Source: Methanocalculus sp. (lineage in GTDB: Archaea; Halobacteriota; Methanomicrobia; Methanomicrobiales; Methanocorpusculaceae). From it: 13,753 nt of DNA. The notes under the pieces were generated by a model. It saw only the letters and a program-made list of their open reading frames with translations. It made no database searches and was not told where the DNA came from. Shown here piece after piece: positions 5,494 to 12,436 of this stretch. Every line of letters starts with the position of its first letter. The stretch's first letter is position 1. A program made the translations under genes and the position numbers. The stretch is taken from NCBI RefSeq assembly GCF_029762515.1, contig NZ_JARVGN010000009.1, positions 1-13,753 of the forward strand, read 5' to 3'.

Positions 5494-5907
5494 ATGGCAA
5501 AGAAACAAGTTAAGCGAATGCCGAGACGGCGTGAGGAGTTTACCTATCATGGGTATACAATTCCAGCCCTCCAGGAGATGTCGATCAATGATCTCATTCC
5601 GATCATGCCATGCCGCGCCCGAAGGAAGATGCAGCGTGGACTGACCCGGGATGAAGAGAACCTCCTTGAGAAGATCCGTTCCGGCGATGAGAAGATCAGA
5701 ACGCACAGCCGTGCGATGGTCATTCTCCCTGAAATGGTTGGAAAGACGATCGAGATTTACACTGGAAAAGAGTTTCAGCGGGTCGAAATCCCGGTTGAGG
5801 GTGTCTTCCATTATCTTGGAGAGTTTGCCCAGACCCGGCGGAAGATCTCACACGGAAGTGCCGGTATCGGTGCAACCCGGTCGAGTAAGTACGTTCCCCT
5901 GAAGTGA
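5494..5907 (+). CDS. rps19: Small-subunit ribosomal protein uS19 (S19)
   Basis: Archaeal S19 of 137 residues, longer than bacterial S19 by an N-terminal region (MAKKQVKRMPRRREEFTYHG). The core has the signature KTIEIYTGKEFQRVEI (about residues 85-100) and ends HYLGEFAQTRRKISHGSAGIGATRSSKYVPLK-like (shown here in pieces: HYLGEFAQTR, then SHGSAGIGATRSS), which contacts 16S rRNA in the head near the decoding region and tRNA. Its stop is 5 bases before the rpl22 ATG. Confidence 0.96.
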   Translation: MAKKQVKRMPRRREEFTYHGYTIPALQEMSINDLIPIMPCRARRKMQRGLTRDEENLLEKIRSGDEKIRTHSRAMVILPEMVGKTIEIYTGKEFQRVEIPVEGVFHYLGEFAQTRRKISHGSAGIGATRSSKYVPLK

Positions 5908-5912
5908 TCTCT

Positions 5913-6380
5913 ATGGCACGAACAGATTATATCATGAAGCTCGAAGGCGAGAATATCGCACGAGCCAAAGCAAACGAGCTGAACTGCTCCCCAAAACACG
6001 CCATTGAGATTGCAAACTTCATCAGGCACAAGGATGTTGATTCAGCACTTGAGTACCTGCATCAGGTTGTCGCGAAGAAGAAAGCGATCCCCTTCAGGCG
6101 GTTTAAGCATAATGTTGCTCACCAGAAGAGCCTCACAGGCGTTGTATGTCAGGGCCGTTTCCCGGTGAAGGCATCACACGAGTACATCCGCCTCCTTGAA
6201 TCGGTGAAGAAGAATGCAGAATATGCCGGGCTTTCAACAGAAAACCTCGAGATCGTCCATGCCGCAGCAAACAGGGGCCGATCCATGAAAGCTATCTTCC
6301 CCCGTGCAATGGGGCGTGCGACTCCGAAAGCCCGTGAAACCGTCACTATCGAAGTGATTGTGAGGGAGGTTGAGGAATAA
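5913..6380 (+). CDS. rpl22: Large-subunit ribosomal protein uL22 (L22)
   Basis: Archaeal L22 of 155 residues. Its beta-hairpin reaches into the exit tunnel opposite L4. Recognisable parts are the N-terminal MARTDYIMKLEGENIARAKA, SPKHAIEIANFIR, and the C-terminal HAAANRGRSM with PRAMGRATPKARET, which form the hairpin. A longer frame starts at GTG 5904 inside the end of rps19, but that GTG belongs to a GAAGTGATC Shine-Dalgarno-like sequence and adds only MIS, so the ATG at 5913 is preferred. The gene overlaps rps3 by one base (TAATG). Confidence 0.95.
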   Translation: MARTDYIMKLEGENIARAKANELNCSPKHAIEIANFIRHKDVDSALEYLHQVVAKKKAIPFRRFKHNVAHQKSLTGVVCQGRFPVKASHEYIRLLESVKKNAEYAGLSTENLEIVHAAANRGRSMKAIFPRAMGRATPKARETVTIEVIVREVEE

Positions 6381-7096
6381 TGTCAGGAGAAAAGAAGTTC
6401 ATCTCAGAAGGCGTCCGGAAGGTCCGTGTTGAAGCGTTCTTACGGAAAGAGCTGAAGAGAGCAGGATACGGAGGCATGGATATCTTCAGGACTCCAATCG
6501 GAACCCAGGTTGCAATCTTTGCCGAGAAACCCGGTATTGTTATCGGGAAAGGTGGCAAGCTTGTCCGTCAGATCACCTCTGATCTCCAGACAATCTATGG
6601 CATTGAGTCTCCACAGGTGGAGGTTCAACAGGTCGAAAACCCCAACCTGAATGCGCAGATTCTCGCAGAAAGGCTCGCAAATGCTCTTGAACGCGGCTGG
6701 TACTTCAGGAAGGCCGGAACAAGCGTTATCCGCCGTGTGATGGAATCCGGTGCCCTTGGGTGTGAAGTGATCATCGCAGGAAAACTGACCGGATCACGTT
6801 CCCGTGTGCAGAAGTTTGTTGAAGGATACATCAAACACTCCGGCGAGCCTGCAATCAGCATCGTCGAGACCGGATATGCAGTGGCGATCAAAAAACTCGG
6901 CACCATCGGTGTCCAGGTGAAACTCATTCCGCCAGGTGCACGTATTCCTGACCAGTTTGAAATTGTTCCGCCCGCAGCTCCACCTGAGAAGCAGGAGATT
7001 ATTGTTGAGGATGTCGGCGATATTGGTGACGATATCGATCGCGAACTCGAGTCAGTCTCCTCACCAGAAGACGTATATGAGAGGGAGGATCTCTGA
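6380..7096 (+). CDS. rps3: Small-subunit ribosomal protein uS3 (S3)
   Basis: S3 of 238 residues, part of the mRNA entry site on the 30S head. The KH type-2 domain covers about residues 17-95 with the GKGG loop at 56-59 (VIGKGGKLVRQI). The C-terminal S3 domain covers about 100-190 and includes GALGCEVIIAGKLTGSRSR and the GTIGVQVKLIPP strand. After residue 202 comes an acidic tail (15 Asp/Glu in 36 residues) beyond the conserved fold, probably disordered. The start overlaps the rpl22 stop by one base and the stop overlaps the rpl29 start by one base (TGATG), suggesting coupled translation on both sides. Confidence 0.97.
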   Translation: MSGEKKFISEGVRKVRVEAFLRKELKRAGYGGMDIFRTPIGTQVAIFAEKPGIVIGKGGKLVRQITSDLQTIYGIESPQVEVQQVENPNLNAQILAERLANALERGWYFRKAGTSVIRRVMESGALGCEVIIAGKLTGSRSRVQKFVEGYIKHSGEPAISIVETGYAVAIKKLGTIGVQVKLIPPGARIPDQFEIVPPAAPPEKQEIIVEDVGDIGDDIDRELESVSSPEDVYEREDL

Positions 7097-7299
7097 TGGC
7101 AATCTTCCGCGCTCGTGAAGTGGCAGAGTTTTCGGATGTCGAACTGATCGAACAGGAGAGCAAACTCAGAACCGAACTCATTCAGCAGTACGGTAAGGTC
7201 AGTGCTGGCGGTGCCCCGGATAACCCGGGCCAGATCCGCGAACTCCGAAGAACCATTGCCCGGATAAAAACCGAGCAGAATAAGAGAAGAAGTGTATGA
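7096..7299 (+). CDS. rpl29: Large-subunit ribosomal protein uL29 (L29)
   Basis: A 67-residue L29 made of two helices. The first region MAIFRAREVAEFSDVELIEQ carries the family pattern in which Glu-Leu repeats build the first helix, and the second (IRELRRTIARIKTEQNKRR) is the standard C-terminal helix. L29 lies at the tunnel exit beside L23. It overlaps rps3 by one base and the Rpp29 gene by four (ATGA). In several euryarchaea a translation factor gene (aIF1/SUI1) lies between L29 and Rpp29; it is absent here. Confidence 0.93.
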   Translation: MAIFRAREVAEFSDVELIEQESKLRTELIQQYGKVSAGGAPDNPGQIRELRRTIARIKTEQNKRRSV

Positions 7300-7571
7300 T
7301 CACGCCAGAAAACGTTCTTCGTCACGAGTTCATCGGACGGAACGTTCTGGTTGTGCATGCGACAAACCCTGCCCAGGAGGGAATATCGGGTATGATCGTC
7401 GATGAGACGAAGAGCATGATTTCAATCCTGACATCCGTCGGATTAAAGCATGTTCCGAAGAAACATACTATATTCCGGGTTACCCTCCCGGACAGGGTGC
7501 AGGTGGAACTCTCCGGGTCGACGATTATCGGCCGGCCCGAGAAGCGGATCACCATGCGCATCAGAAAATGA
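7296..7571 (+). CDS. rnp1: RNase P protein component 1 (Rpp29/Pop4)
   Basis: A 91-residue archaeal Rpp29, one of the proteins that bind RNase P RNA and help it remove the 5' leader of pre-tRNA. It starts ITPENVLRHEFIGRNVLVV, the family's N-terminal helix and first strand, and ends in the Sm-like barrel signature GSTIIGRPEKRITMRIRK. Its length matches archaeal homologs. The ATGA overlap with rpl29 ties its translation to the ribosomal genes, linking tRNA processing to ribosome synthesis. This placement between L29 and S17 is known in other euryarchaea. The next start (S17) is 9 bases on. Confidence 0.93.
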   Translation: MITPENVLRHEFIGRNVLVVHATNPAQEGISGMIVDETKSMISILTSVGLKHVPKKHTIFRVTLPDRVQVELSGSTIIGRPEKRITMRIRK

Positions 7572-7580
7572 GGGTTGTTA

Positions 7581-7907
7581 ATGGCACGAAACATTGGGTT
7601 GAATGTTGCACTCCCAACACAGGAATGCAACGAAGATGATTGCCCGTTTCATGGCACTTTGCCGGTGCGCGGCCAGGTGATTACCGGCAAAGTCGTGAGC
7701 GAGAAGATGAAAGGGACTGTTGTGGTCGAGCGCGAATACCTGCACTTCATCAGGAAGTACGATCGGTATGAGAAGCGCTCTTCCAAGCTCCATGCCCATA
7801 TCGCCCCCTGCCTTCATGTGAAGGTTGGAGACGAGGTGAAGGTAGCGGAGTGCAGGCCTCTGAACAAGACGACGCATTTCGTCGTTGTTGAGGTGAAATC
7901 AGCATGA
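7581..7907 (+). CDS. rps17: Small-subunit ribosomal protein uS17 (S17)
   Basis: Archaeal S17 of 108 residues with an OB fold that binds 16S rRNA early in 30S assembly. Diagnostic parts are the N-terminal MARNIGLNVALPTQECNEDD with CPFHG, and the strand pattern GQVITGKVVSEKMKGTVVV followed by RYEKRSSKLHAHI. The longest open frame begins at TTG 7575, which falls in the spacer behind GAGGG (7570-7574). The ATG at 7581, about 6-8 bases past that Shine-Dalgarno sequence, gives the family N-terminus and is used here. The stop overlaps the rpl14 start (ATGA). Confidence 0.95.
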   Translation: MARNIGLNVALPTQECNEDDCPFHGTLPVRGQVITGKVVSEKMKGTVVVEREYLHFIRKYDRYEKRSSKLHAHIAPCLHVKVGDEVKVAECRPLNKTTHFVVVEVKSA

Positions 7908-8302
7908 GGGCGCTAGGATCGAAAATCCCGCGCGCACTCCAGACCGGGTCGCGTATGGTCTGTGCTGATAACACCGGTGCGCGTGTTGTCGAGGTTATCT
8001 CGGTTGACGGATACCATGGTGTGCGAAGGCGTCAGCCCAAACTCGGGCTTGGCGATATTGCAACCGTCTCTGTCAAGAAAGGGACTCCAGACATGCGCAA
8101 AAAACTCGTCAAAGCAGTTGTAGTACGGCAGAAGAAAGAATTTAGAAGGCCAAGCGGCCTCCGTGTCTCATTCGAGGAGAACGCAATGGTTCTCATCAAT
8201 GAAAATGGCGATCCCCGTGGTACCGAGATTAAAGGCCCGGTTGCACGTGAAGTTGCCGCACGGTTCCCAAAGATCGCGTCTATGGCGACGATCATCATCT
8301 GA
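7904..8302 (+). CDS. rpl14: Large-subunit ribosomal protein uL14 (L14)
   Basis: L14 of 132 residues, the normal archaeal length, a barrel protein at the subunit interface near the factor-binding site. Conserved segments are SRMVCADNTGARVVEVISV (about residues 16-34), KLGLGDIATVSVKKGTPD and the C-terminal RGTEIKGPVAREV with FPKIASMA. The start overlaps the rps17 stop by four bases (ATGA) and is preceded by GAGGTGA about 9 bases upstream, so both reinitiation and direct loading are possible. Confidence 0.96.
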   Translation: MRALGSKIPRALQTGSRMVCADNTGARVVEVISVDGYHGVRRRQPKLGLGDIATVSVKKGTPDMRKKLVKAVVVRQKKEFRRPSGLRVSFEENAMVLINENGDPRGTEIKGPVAREVAARFPKIASMATIII

Positions 8303-8310
8303 GGTGCTTT

Positions 8311-8676
8311 ATGGTGCGAATAGCAAGCAGTCAGCCAAGAAAACAGCGGAAGATCCGGTACAATGCACCGATTCACCTCCGTGGTTCGCTTCTCCATGCG
8401 ATGCTCTCACCAGAGCTTCGTGAAAAGCATGGCCGCCGTCACTTCAGGGTTGTAACCGGAGATACCGTAAAGGTGCTTCGTGGTGAGCATGCCGGAAAAA
8501 CCGGTGTTGTCGATGGAATCGATTTGAAGCGTTTAGCGATACAGGTTCATGGCGTTACCGTGAAGAAAGCGGATGGCACTGAAGTTGCCCGCCCGCTCGA
8601 TCCCTCAAAGGTAATGATCACAAAACTTAACCTGAAGGATCCAAAGCGCACGGAACGTCTCGGGGTGAAGGAATAA
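8311..8676 (+). CDS. rpl24: Large-subunit ribosomal protein uL24 (L24)
   Basis: Archaeal L24 of 121 residues. After a basic N-terminus (QPRKQRKIRYNAP) comes the KOW domain at about residues 46-80 (VVTGDTVKVLRGEHAGKTG, then VVDGIDLKRL). L24 starts 50S assembly by binding the 5' domain of 23S rRNA. The ATG at 8311 follows a GAGGTGC Shine-Dalgarno sequence that overlaps the rpl14 stop. The gene overlaps rps4e by one base (TAATG). Confidence 0.95.
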   Translation: MVRIASSQPRKQRKIRYNAPIHLRGSLLHAMLSPELREKHGRRHFRVVTGDTVKVLRGEHAGKTGVVDGIDLKRLAIQVHGVTVKKADGTEVARPLDPSKVMITKLNLKDPKRTERLGVKE

Positions 8677-9404
8677 TGGCACATATGAAGCGTATAGTTG
8701 CTCCGGGTTCCTGGAGTATCGAAAGAAAAGTCAGTACCTATTCCCCGGCAACCGCTCCCGGACCTCACAATGCAGGTGCGCTCCCGATTGCCGTCTGGAT
8801 GCGGGATCACATGAGCCTTGCCAGAAACATGAAGGAGGTCAAACAGATCCTTCATGACCGCCAGGTTGTGGTGAATGGCAGGATCTGTACAGATCCGCAT
8901 ATTGGAATCGGAGTCTTTGATATCATCTCGTTCCCGCGCATCGGGAAGCATTACATCATGCTCCTTGACAAGCGTGGACGATTTGCAGCATCCGAGGTTG
9001 ATGCAGAGGCAGCAAAGATCCGTATCTCAAAGATCAGAAACAAGACAACCCTTCCCGGAGGAAAAGTTCAGTTAAACCTCCTCTTCGGAGCAAATCTTGT
9101 TGCTGACAACTCCTACCGGCCGAAGGATTCGATCATTCTGAAACTCGGCATCGATTCCGATTCCCGCTTTGAGATCACCGATCACTTCCCCTATGCAGTC
9201 GGAAATGTTGCAATGGTCGTTGGCGGCCAGCATTCCGGCAGGGTAGCCAGGATTCGTGAAGTGATCCCGGTACAGGGAAGTGTCCCAAACCGTGTCAGCC
9301 TTGAGGAACTCTCAACTGGTGAGGTATTCGAGACGATCGAGCCGTATATCTTTATGGTCGGGCGCGAGGAGCCATCACTTGGTATTTGGGGGATTACCGT
9401 ATGA
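8676..9404 (+). CDS. rps4e: Small-subunit ribosomal protein eS4 (S4e)
   Basis: S4e is found in archaea and eukaryotes but not bacteria. The 242 residues show an N-terminal segment HMKRIVAPGSWSIERKV, an S4-type RNA-binding region at about residues 40-100 (MKEVKQILHDRQVVVNGR, then DIISFPRIGKHYIMLLD), a central domain and a KOW motif near residues 175-200 (VGNVAMVVGGQHSGRVARI). An internal ATG four codons in is possible, but the first one gives the 1-base TAATG overlap with rpl24 and follows GAAGGA. The stop overlaps the rpl5 ATG by four bases. Confidence 0.95.
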   Translation: MAHMKRIVAPGSWSIERKVSTYSPATAPGPHNAGALPIAVWMRDHMSLARNMKEVKQILHDRQVVVNGRICTDPHIGIGVFDIISFPRIGKHYIMLLDKRGRFAASEVDAEAAKIRISKIRNKTTLPGGKVQLNLLFGANLVADNSYRPKDSIILKLGIDSDSRFEITDHFPYAVGNVAMVVGGQHSGRVARIREVIPVQGSVPNRVSLEELSTGEVFETIEPYIFMVGREEPSLGIWGITV

Positions 9405-9913
9405 CCGGGATGCAGGAGCTCTATGTCGATAAGATCGTTGTCCATATGAGTGTCGGTGAAGGCGGAGACAAACTGATGAAGGCAGAGGCGCTCATGAAGG
9501 AGATCTGCGGCGGCGCAACATCCGTCCGGACCATCGCAAAGCGTACCGTCCCTGCCTTTGGCCTTCGGAAAGGACAGTCAATGGGGTGCAAACTCACCCT
9601 GAGAGGAGATAAGGCTGAAGCGTTCCTGAAAACCTCGCTTGATATCATTGGAAATAAGATCGATGCGACCCGGTTCGATCAGAATGGAAACTTCGGTTTT
9701 GGGATCGAAGAACACACAGATTACCCGGGCCAGTCCTATGATCCGCAGATCGGTATCTATGGTATGGATATCAATGTCGTCATCGAGAAGAAAGGCGTCA
9801 GGATTGCGCGGCGGGCTGCACAGAAGATGAAGCTTCCGACAAAACAGCATGTGAAGAAAGATGAAGCCATGTCGTTTATGAAGGAACGTTTCAATGTCGA
9901 GGTGGTAGAATAA
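9401..9913 (+). CDS. rpl5: Large-subunit ribosomal protein uL5 (L5)
   Basis: Archaeal L5 of 170 residues, part of the central protuberance, which binds 5S rRNA and contacts P-site tRNA. YVDKIVVHMSVGEGGDKL, IAKRTVPAFGLRKGQSMGCK, and GIYGMDINVVIEKKGVRIARR (cut here after RIARR) are family signatures. A longer frame begins at TTG 9386 inside rps4e, but the ATG at 9401 makes the ATGA overlap with the rps4e stop and has GGGGGAT 7 bases upstream. A further ATG at 9410 is also possible. The stop overlaps the S14 start by one base (TAATG). Confidence 0.94.
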   Translation: MTGMQELYVDKIVVHMSVGEGGDKLMKAEALMKEICGGATSVRTIAKRTVPAFGLRKGQSMGCKLTLRGDKAEAFLKTSLDIIGNKIDATRFDQNGNFGFGIEEHTDYPGQSYDPQIGIYGMDINVVIEKKGVRIARRAAQKMKLPTKQHVKKDEAMSFMKERFNVEVVE

Positions 9914-10077
9914 TGGCGGATAAGACAAAGGCTCCTCAGAAGAAAGTCAGCTACGGGAGCAACAAATGCCAGATGTGCGGACGTAAGCAGGGTCTTGTGC
10001 GAAGATACAATATCATGTTCTGCCGCCAGTGCTTCCGCGAGTGGGCTCCGACGATGGGCTTTAAGAAGATGAACTAG
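9913..10077 (+). CDS. rps14: Small-subunit ribosomal protein uS14 (S14), zinc-ribbon type
   Basis: A 54-codon gene between rpl5 and rps8. The translation begins MADKTKAPQKKVSYGSNK and ends APTMGFKKMN. Cys19-x2-Cys22 (CQMC) and Cys37-x2-Cys40 (CRQC) form the zinc-binding site of the short, zinc-dependent S14 class that is usual in archaea (eukaryal S29). S14 binds 16S rRNA in the 30S head. The ATG shares one base with the rpl5 stop, the reading frame ends in TAG, and the gap to rps8 is 11 bases. Length and cysteine spacing are exactly as in the family. Confidence 0.95.
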   Translation: MADKTKAPQKKVSYGSNKCQMCGRKQGLVRRYNIMFCRQCFREWAPTMGFKKMN

Positions 10078-10088
10078 GTGGCCGGAGA

Positions 10089-10481
10089 ATGACACAACAG
10101 AATATTATTGCCGATGCGATGAGCGCCATCAAGAATGCAGGCGATGCAGGCAGGCTTGAGGTAACGGTTGAACCCGCCTCCAGGCTCTTTGGTGCGATGC
10201 TCGGTATCATGCAGGAGAACGGATACATCGCCGGCTTTGAATACATTGATGATGGCCGTGGAGGCCGTTTCTCAATCCAGCTGACAGGCCGGATCAATAA
10301 GTGCGGCGCAATATCGCCCCGCTTTGCAGTAAAGACGGAAGACATGGAATCGTGGGAGACACGGTACCTGCCTGCCAAAGGCTTTGGCCTCCTGATGCTG
10401 ACCACCTCACAGGGTGTTCTGTCTCATGAACAGGCGAGAAAAGCCGGAATTGGCGGCCAGCTGATCGGGTATGTTTACTGA
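10089..10481 (+). CDS. rps8: Small-subunit ribosomal protein uS8 (S8)
   Basis: Archaeal S8 of 130 residues, a primary binder of the central domain of 16S rRNA. The N-terminal region (IIADAMSAIKNAGDAGR) and the C-terminal signature TSQGVLSHEQARKAGIGGQL followed by IGYVY are typical; the TSQGVLSH loop is the main rRNA contact. The start is preceded by AGGTG at the S14 stop and by GGAGA directly before the ATG. In bacteria S8 represses the spc operon; no comparable target is evident here. Twelve bases separate it from rpl6. Confidence 0.95.
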   Translation: MTQQNIIADAMSAIKNAGDAGRLEVTVEPASRLFGAMLGIMQENGYIAGFEYIDDGRGGRFSIQLTGRINKCGAISPRFAVKTEDMESWETRYLPAKGFGLLMLTTSQGVLSHEQARKAGIGGQLIGYVY

Positions 10482-10493
10482 GGTGCACTGAAG

Positions 10494-11018
10494 ATGGTAC
10501 ACACAGAAAATATTCAGATCCCCGACTCGGTTCAGGTCTCTGTTGATGGCGATATGATCGTCGTCAAAGGTCCAAAGGGTGAGCTTCAGCGATCCTTCTA
10601 CTATCCAAACATCTCCGTTTCCATTGAAGACGGAGCCGTTACGATCAGCACGCCATCCAACCGGAAGACGGTATATGCGATGGTCGGGACATTTGCTTCC
10701 CACATCCGCAATATGTGCACCGGTGTAACTGAAGGGTATGAGTTCTCAATGAAGGTTGTTTACAGCCACTTCCCGATCCAGCTCAAACTTCACCCGGGAA
10801 TCCTTGAGATAGGAAATTTCCTTGGTGAAAAAATGGCACGGAACGCAAAGATTCATGAAGGCGTCACCGTGAAGCTGGGTTCAGACGAAGTCTTCGTGAC
10901 GGGCATTGACAAGGAGAAGGTGGGTAACACCGCAGCCAACATCGAGAAGGCAACAAAGATCAGGAAACGTGATCCGCGTGTCTTCCAGGATGGCATATAC
11001 AGAGTGGAGAAGGCGTGA
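10494..11018 (+). CDS. rpl6: Large-subunit ribosomal protein uL6 (L6)
   Basis: Archaeal L6 of 174 residues built from two similar alpha/beta halves (about residues 5-80 and 85-170), located near the GTPase centre and the sarcin-ricin loop. VVKGPKGELQRSF in the first half and KIRKRDPRVFQDGIYRVEKA at the C-terminus are clear family marks. A GAGGTGC Shine-Dalgarno sequence overlaps the rps8 stop. Five bases separate its stop from the ATG of rpl32e. Confidence 0.95.
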   Translation: MVHTENIQIPDSVQVSVDGDMIVVKGPKGELQRSFYYPNISVSIEDGAVTISTPSNRKTVYAMVGTFASHIRNMCTGVTEGYEFSMKVVYSHFPIQLKLHPGILEIGNFLGEKMARNAKIHEGVTVKLGSDEVFVTGIDKEKVGNTAANIEKATKIRKRDPRVFQDGIYRVEKA

Positions 11019-11023
11019 TCCAG

Positions 11024-11461
11024 ATGGTTGCTATTAAGAGGCTGATTCGCGACCGCCATGCAAAACGGGGAAATTTCAGACGCCAGTGCCTGTCACAGAA
11101 AGCCAAGCTTGACGATGTCTGGCGCAGACCCCGCGGTGGTCAGAGCAAACAGCGAAAACAGAAGAAAGCAAAGGGCATAATCCCGGCCCCGGGATTTGCA
11201 GGTCCGGTTGCTGTCCGTGGCTTCCACCCATGTGGAATGAAGGAAGCTCTCGTTATGACAGTTGCCACACTTGAGTCTCTTGACGCGGAAACCACTGCAA
11301 TCCGGATTGGTGGAACCGTCGGGATGAAGAAGCGGATGGAGATTCAGGAGAAAGCACTCGCTGGCGGGTTCAAAGTCTTAAACCCGAAAGTAAATGCAGC
11401 AGAGGAGCCTGAGGTCGAGGACGAACAGGTCTCTGATGATGAGGTGACAGACGATGAGTGA
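11024..11461 (+). CDS. rpl32e: Large-subunit ribosomal protein eL32 (L32e) with acidic tail
   Basis: L32e is specific to archaea and eukaryotes and binds 23S rRNA on the 50S surface. The core carries KLDDVWRRPRGGQSKQRKQ and VRGFHPCGMKEALVMTVATL. The open frame can begin at GTG 11015, overlapping the rpl6 stop, but I prefer the ATG at 11024 (145 residues, beginning MVAIKRLIRDRH), which has GGAGAAGG about 10 bases upstream; the GTG is too close to that sequence. The last 22 residues contain 12 Asp/Glu and lie beyond the conserved fold. The stop overlaps the rpl19e start by 8 bases, so the tail's codons include the next gene's ribosome-binding site. Confidence 0.92.
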   Translation: MVAIKRLIRDRHAKRGNFRRQCLSQKAKLDDVWRRPRGGQSKQRKQKKAKGIIPAPGFAGPVAVRGFHPCGMKEALVMTVATLESLDAETTAIRIGGTVGMKKRMEIQEKALAGGFKVLNPKVNAAEEPEVEDEQVSDDEVTDDE

Positions 11462-11906
11462 TCTGGCATCACAGAGGCGGATTGCAGCCGCAATTCTCAA
11501 ATGTGGTGAGAACCGTGTCTGGTTCAATCCCGATCAGATCGATGAGATTACCAATGCGGTCTCCCGTGAGGATATCAGGAATCTCATTGGTGACGGTGCA
11601 ATCACGGCTCATCAGAAGAAAGGTGTCAGCCGTGGACGAGCACGCCTTCGTACCATCAAGCGCGCCTATGGCCACTGCAAAGGGCATGGCCGCAGGAGAG
11701 GTGCACAGGGTGCCCGGACTCCCTCAAAGAGGGTCTGGATCCAGAAGATCCGTGCCCAGCGCACGACGCTCCGCGAGATGCGTGACAATGGCACAATTGA
11801 CCGTTCGGTATACCGGAAATTCTACAGGCGTGCAGCAGGTGGACAATTCAGGAATGTATCACACCTGAAACAGAACATTGAGCTGCACAAGGAGAAGGTG
11901 AACTGA
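11454..11906 (+). CDS. rpl19e: Large-subunit ribosomal protein eL19 (L19e)
   Basis: Archaeal/eukaryal L19e of 150 residues, unrelated to bacterial L19. It starts SDLASQRRIAAAILKCGENR and has the very basic stretch GVSRGRARLRTIKRAYGHCK followed by GHGRRRGAQGAR (about residues 57-90), a long helix that crosses the 50S surface and forms an intersubunit bridge. The ATG at 11454 lies within the end of rpl32e (8-base overlap) and follows GAGGTGA at 11441-11447 with 6-base spacing. One base separates it from rpl18. Confidence 0.95.
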   Translation: MSDLASQRRIAAAILKCGENRVWFNPDQIDEITNAVSREDIRNLIGDGAITAHQKKGVSRGRARLRTIKRAYGHCKGHGRRRGAQGARTPSKRVWIQKIRAQRTTLREMRDNGTIDRSVYRKFYRRAAGGQFRNVSHLKQNIELHKEKVN

Positions 11907-11907
11907 T

Positions 11908-12435
11908 ATGGCGACAAGTGCGCGATATTTCGTCCCGTTCAGGAGACGAAAGGAAGGAAGAACCGATTACTATCAGCGGATGCGTCTTATCATCTCAAGA
12001 AGGCCACGGTTCGTTGTCAGGAAGACATCCCGCCAGATCATCGTTCAGCTTGTTGTTGCTGAGATGACCGGAGACCGGACACTTGTATCGGCAACCAGCG
12101 GCGAACTCTCGAAGTTCGGATATACCGGATACACCGGCAATACCCCGGCTGCATACCTCACAGGCATGCTCTGTGCGGTCCGTGCCCAGAAAGCAGGGTA
12201 TGAGGGCGGTATCCTTGATATTGGTTTGAATCGTGCAACAAAAGGTGCACGGGTCTTTGCTGCTCTGAAGGGAGCGGTTGAGGCCGGATTTGACATCCCA
12301 CACGGTGAAGAGATCCTCCCGGATGAAGACCGTGTCAAGGGTGTTACAATCGCTGAATATGCCCCCGATCGGGCAGGCAATCTTGTTGCAAATGTGGAAG
12401 AAGTGGCAGATGCCATTATGAAGGAGCTTGAGTGA
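11908..12435 (+). CDS. rpl18: Large-subunit ribosomal protein uL18 (L18)
   Basis: Archaeal L18 of 175 residues, longer than the bacterial form and like eukaryal L5. It binds 5S rRNA and, with uL5, docks it on the 50S. Marks are MATSARYFVPFRRRKEGRTD (N-terminus), RLIISRRPRFVVRKTSRQI and GLNRATKGARVFAALKGAVE (near residue 107). AAGGTGA before the rpl19e stop serves as Shine-Dalgarno. The stop is one base from the rps5 ATG. Confidence 0.95.
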   Translation: MATSARYFVPFRRRKEGRTDYYQRMRLIISRRPRFVVRKTSRQIIVQLVVAEMTGDRTLVSATSGELSKFGYTGYTGNTPAAYLTGMLCAVRAQKAGYEGGILDIGLNRATKGARVFAALKGAVEAGFDIPHGEEILPDEDRVKGVTIAEYAPDRAGNLVANVEEVADAIMKELE

Positions 12436-12436
12436 C

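Noticed and set aside
9386..9400. TTG start for rpl5, and likewise TTG/GTG starts at 5904, 7575, 11015 and 12428 for neighbouring genes.
   Set aside because: Each adds only two to five residues that fall in the upstream gene or its Shine-Dalgarno sequence, while the following ATG gives the conserved N-terminus.
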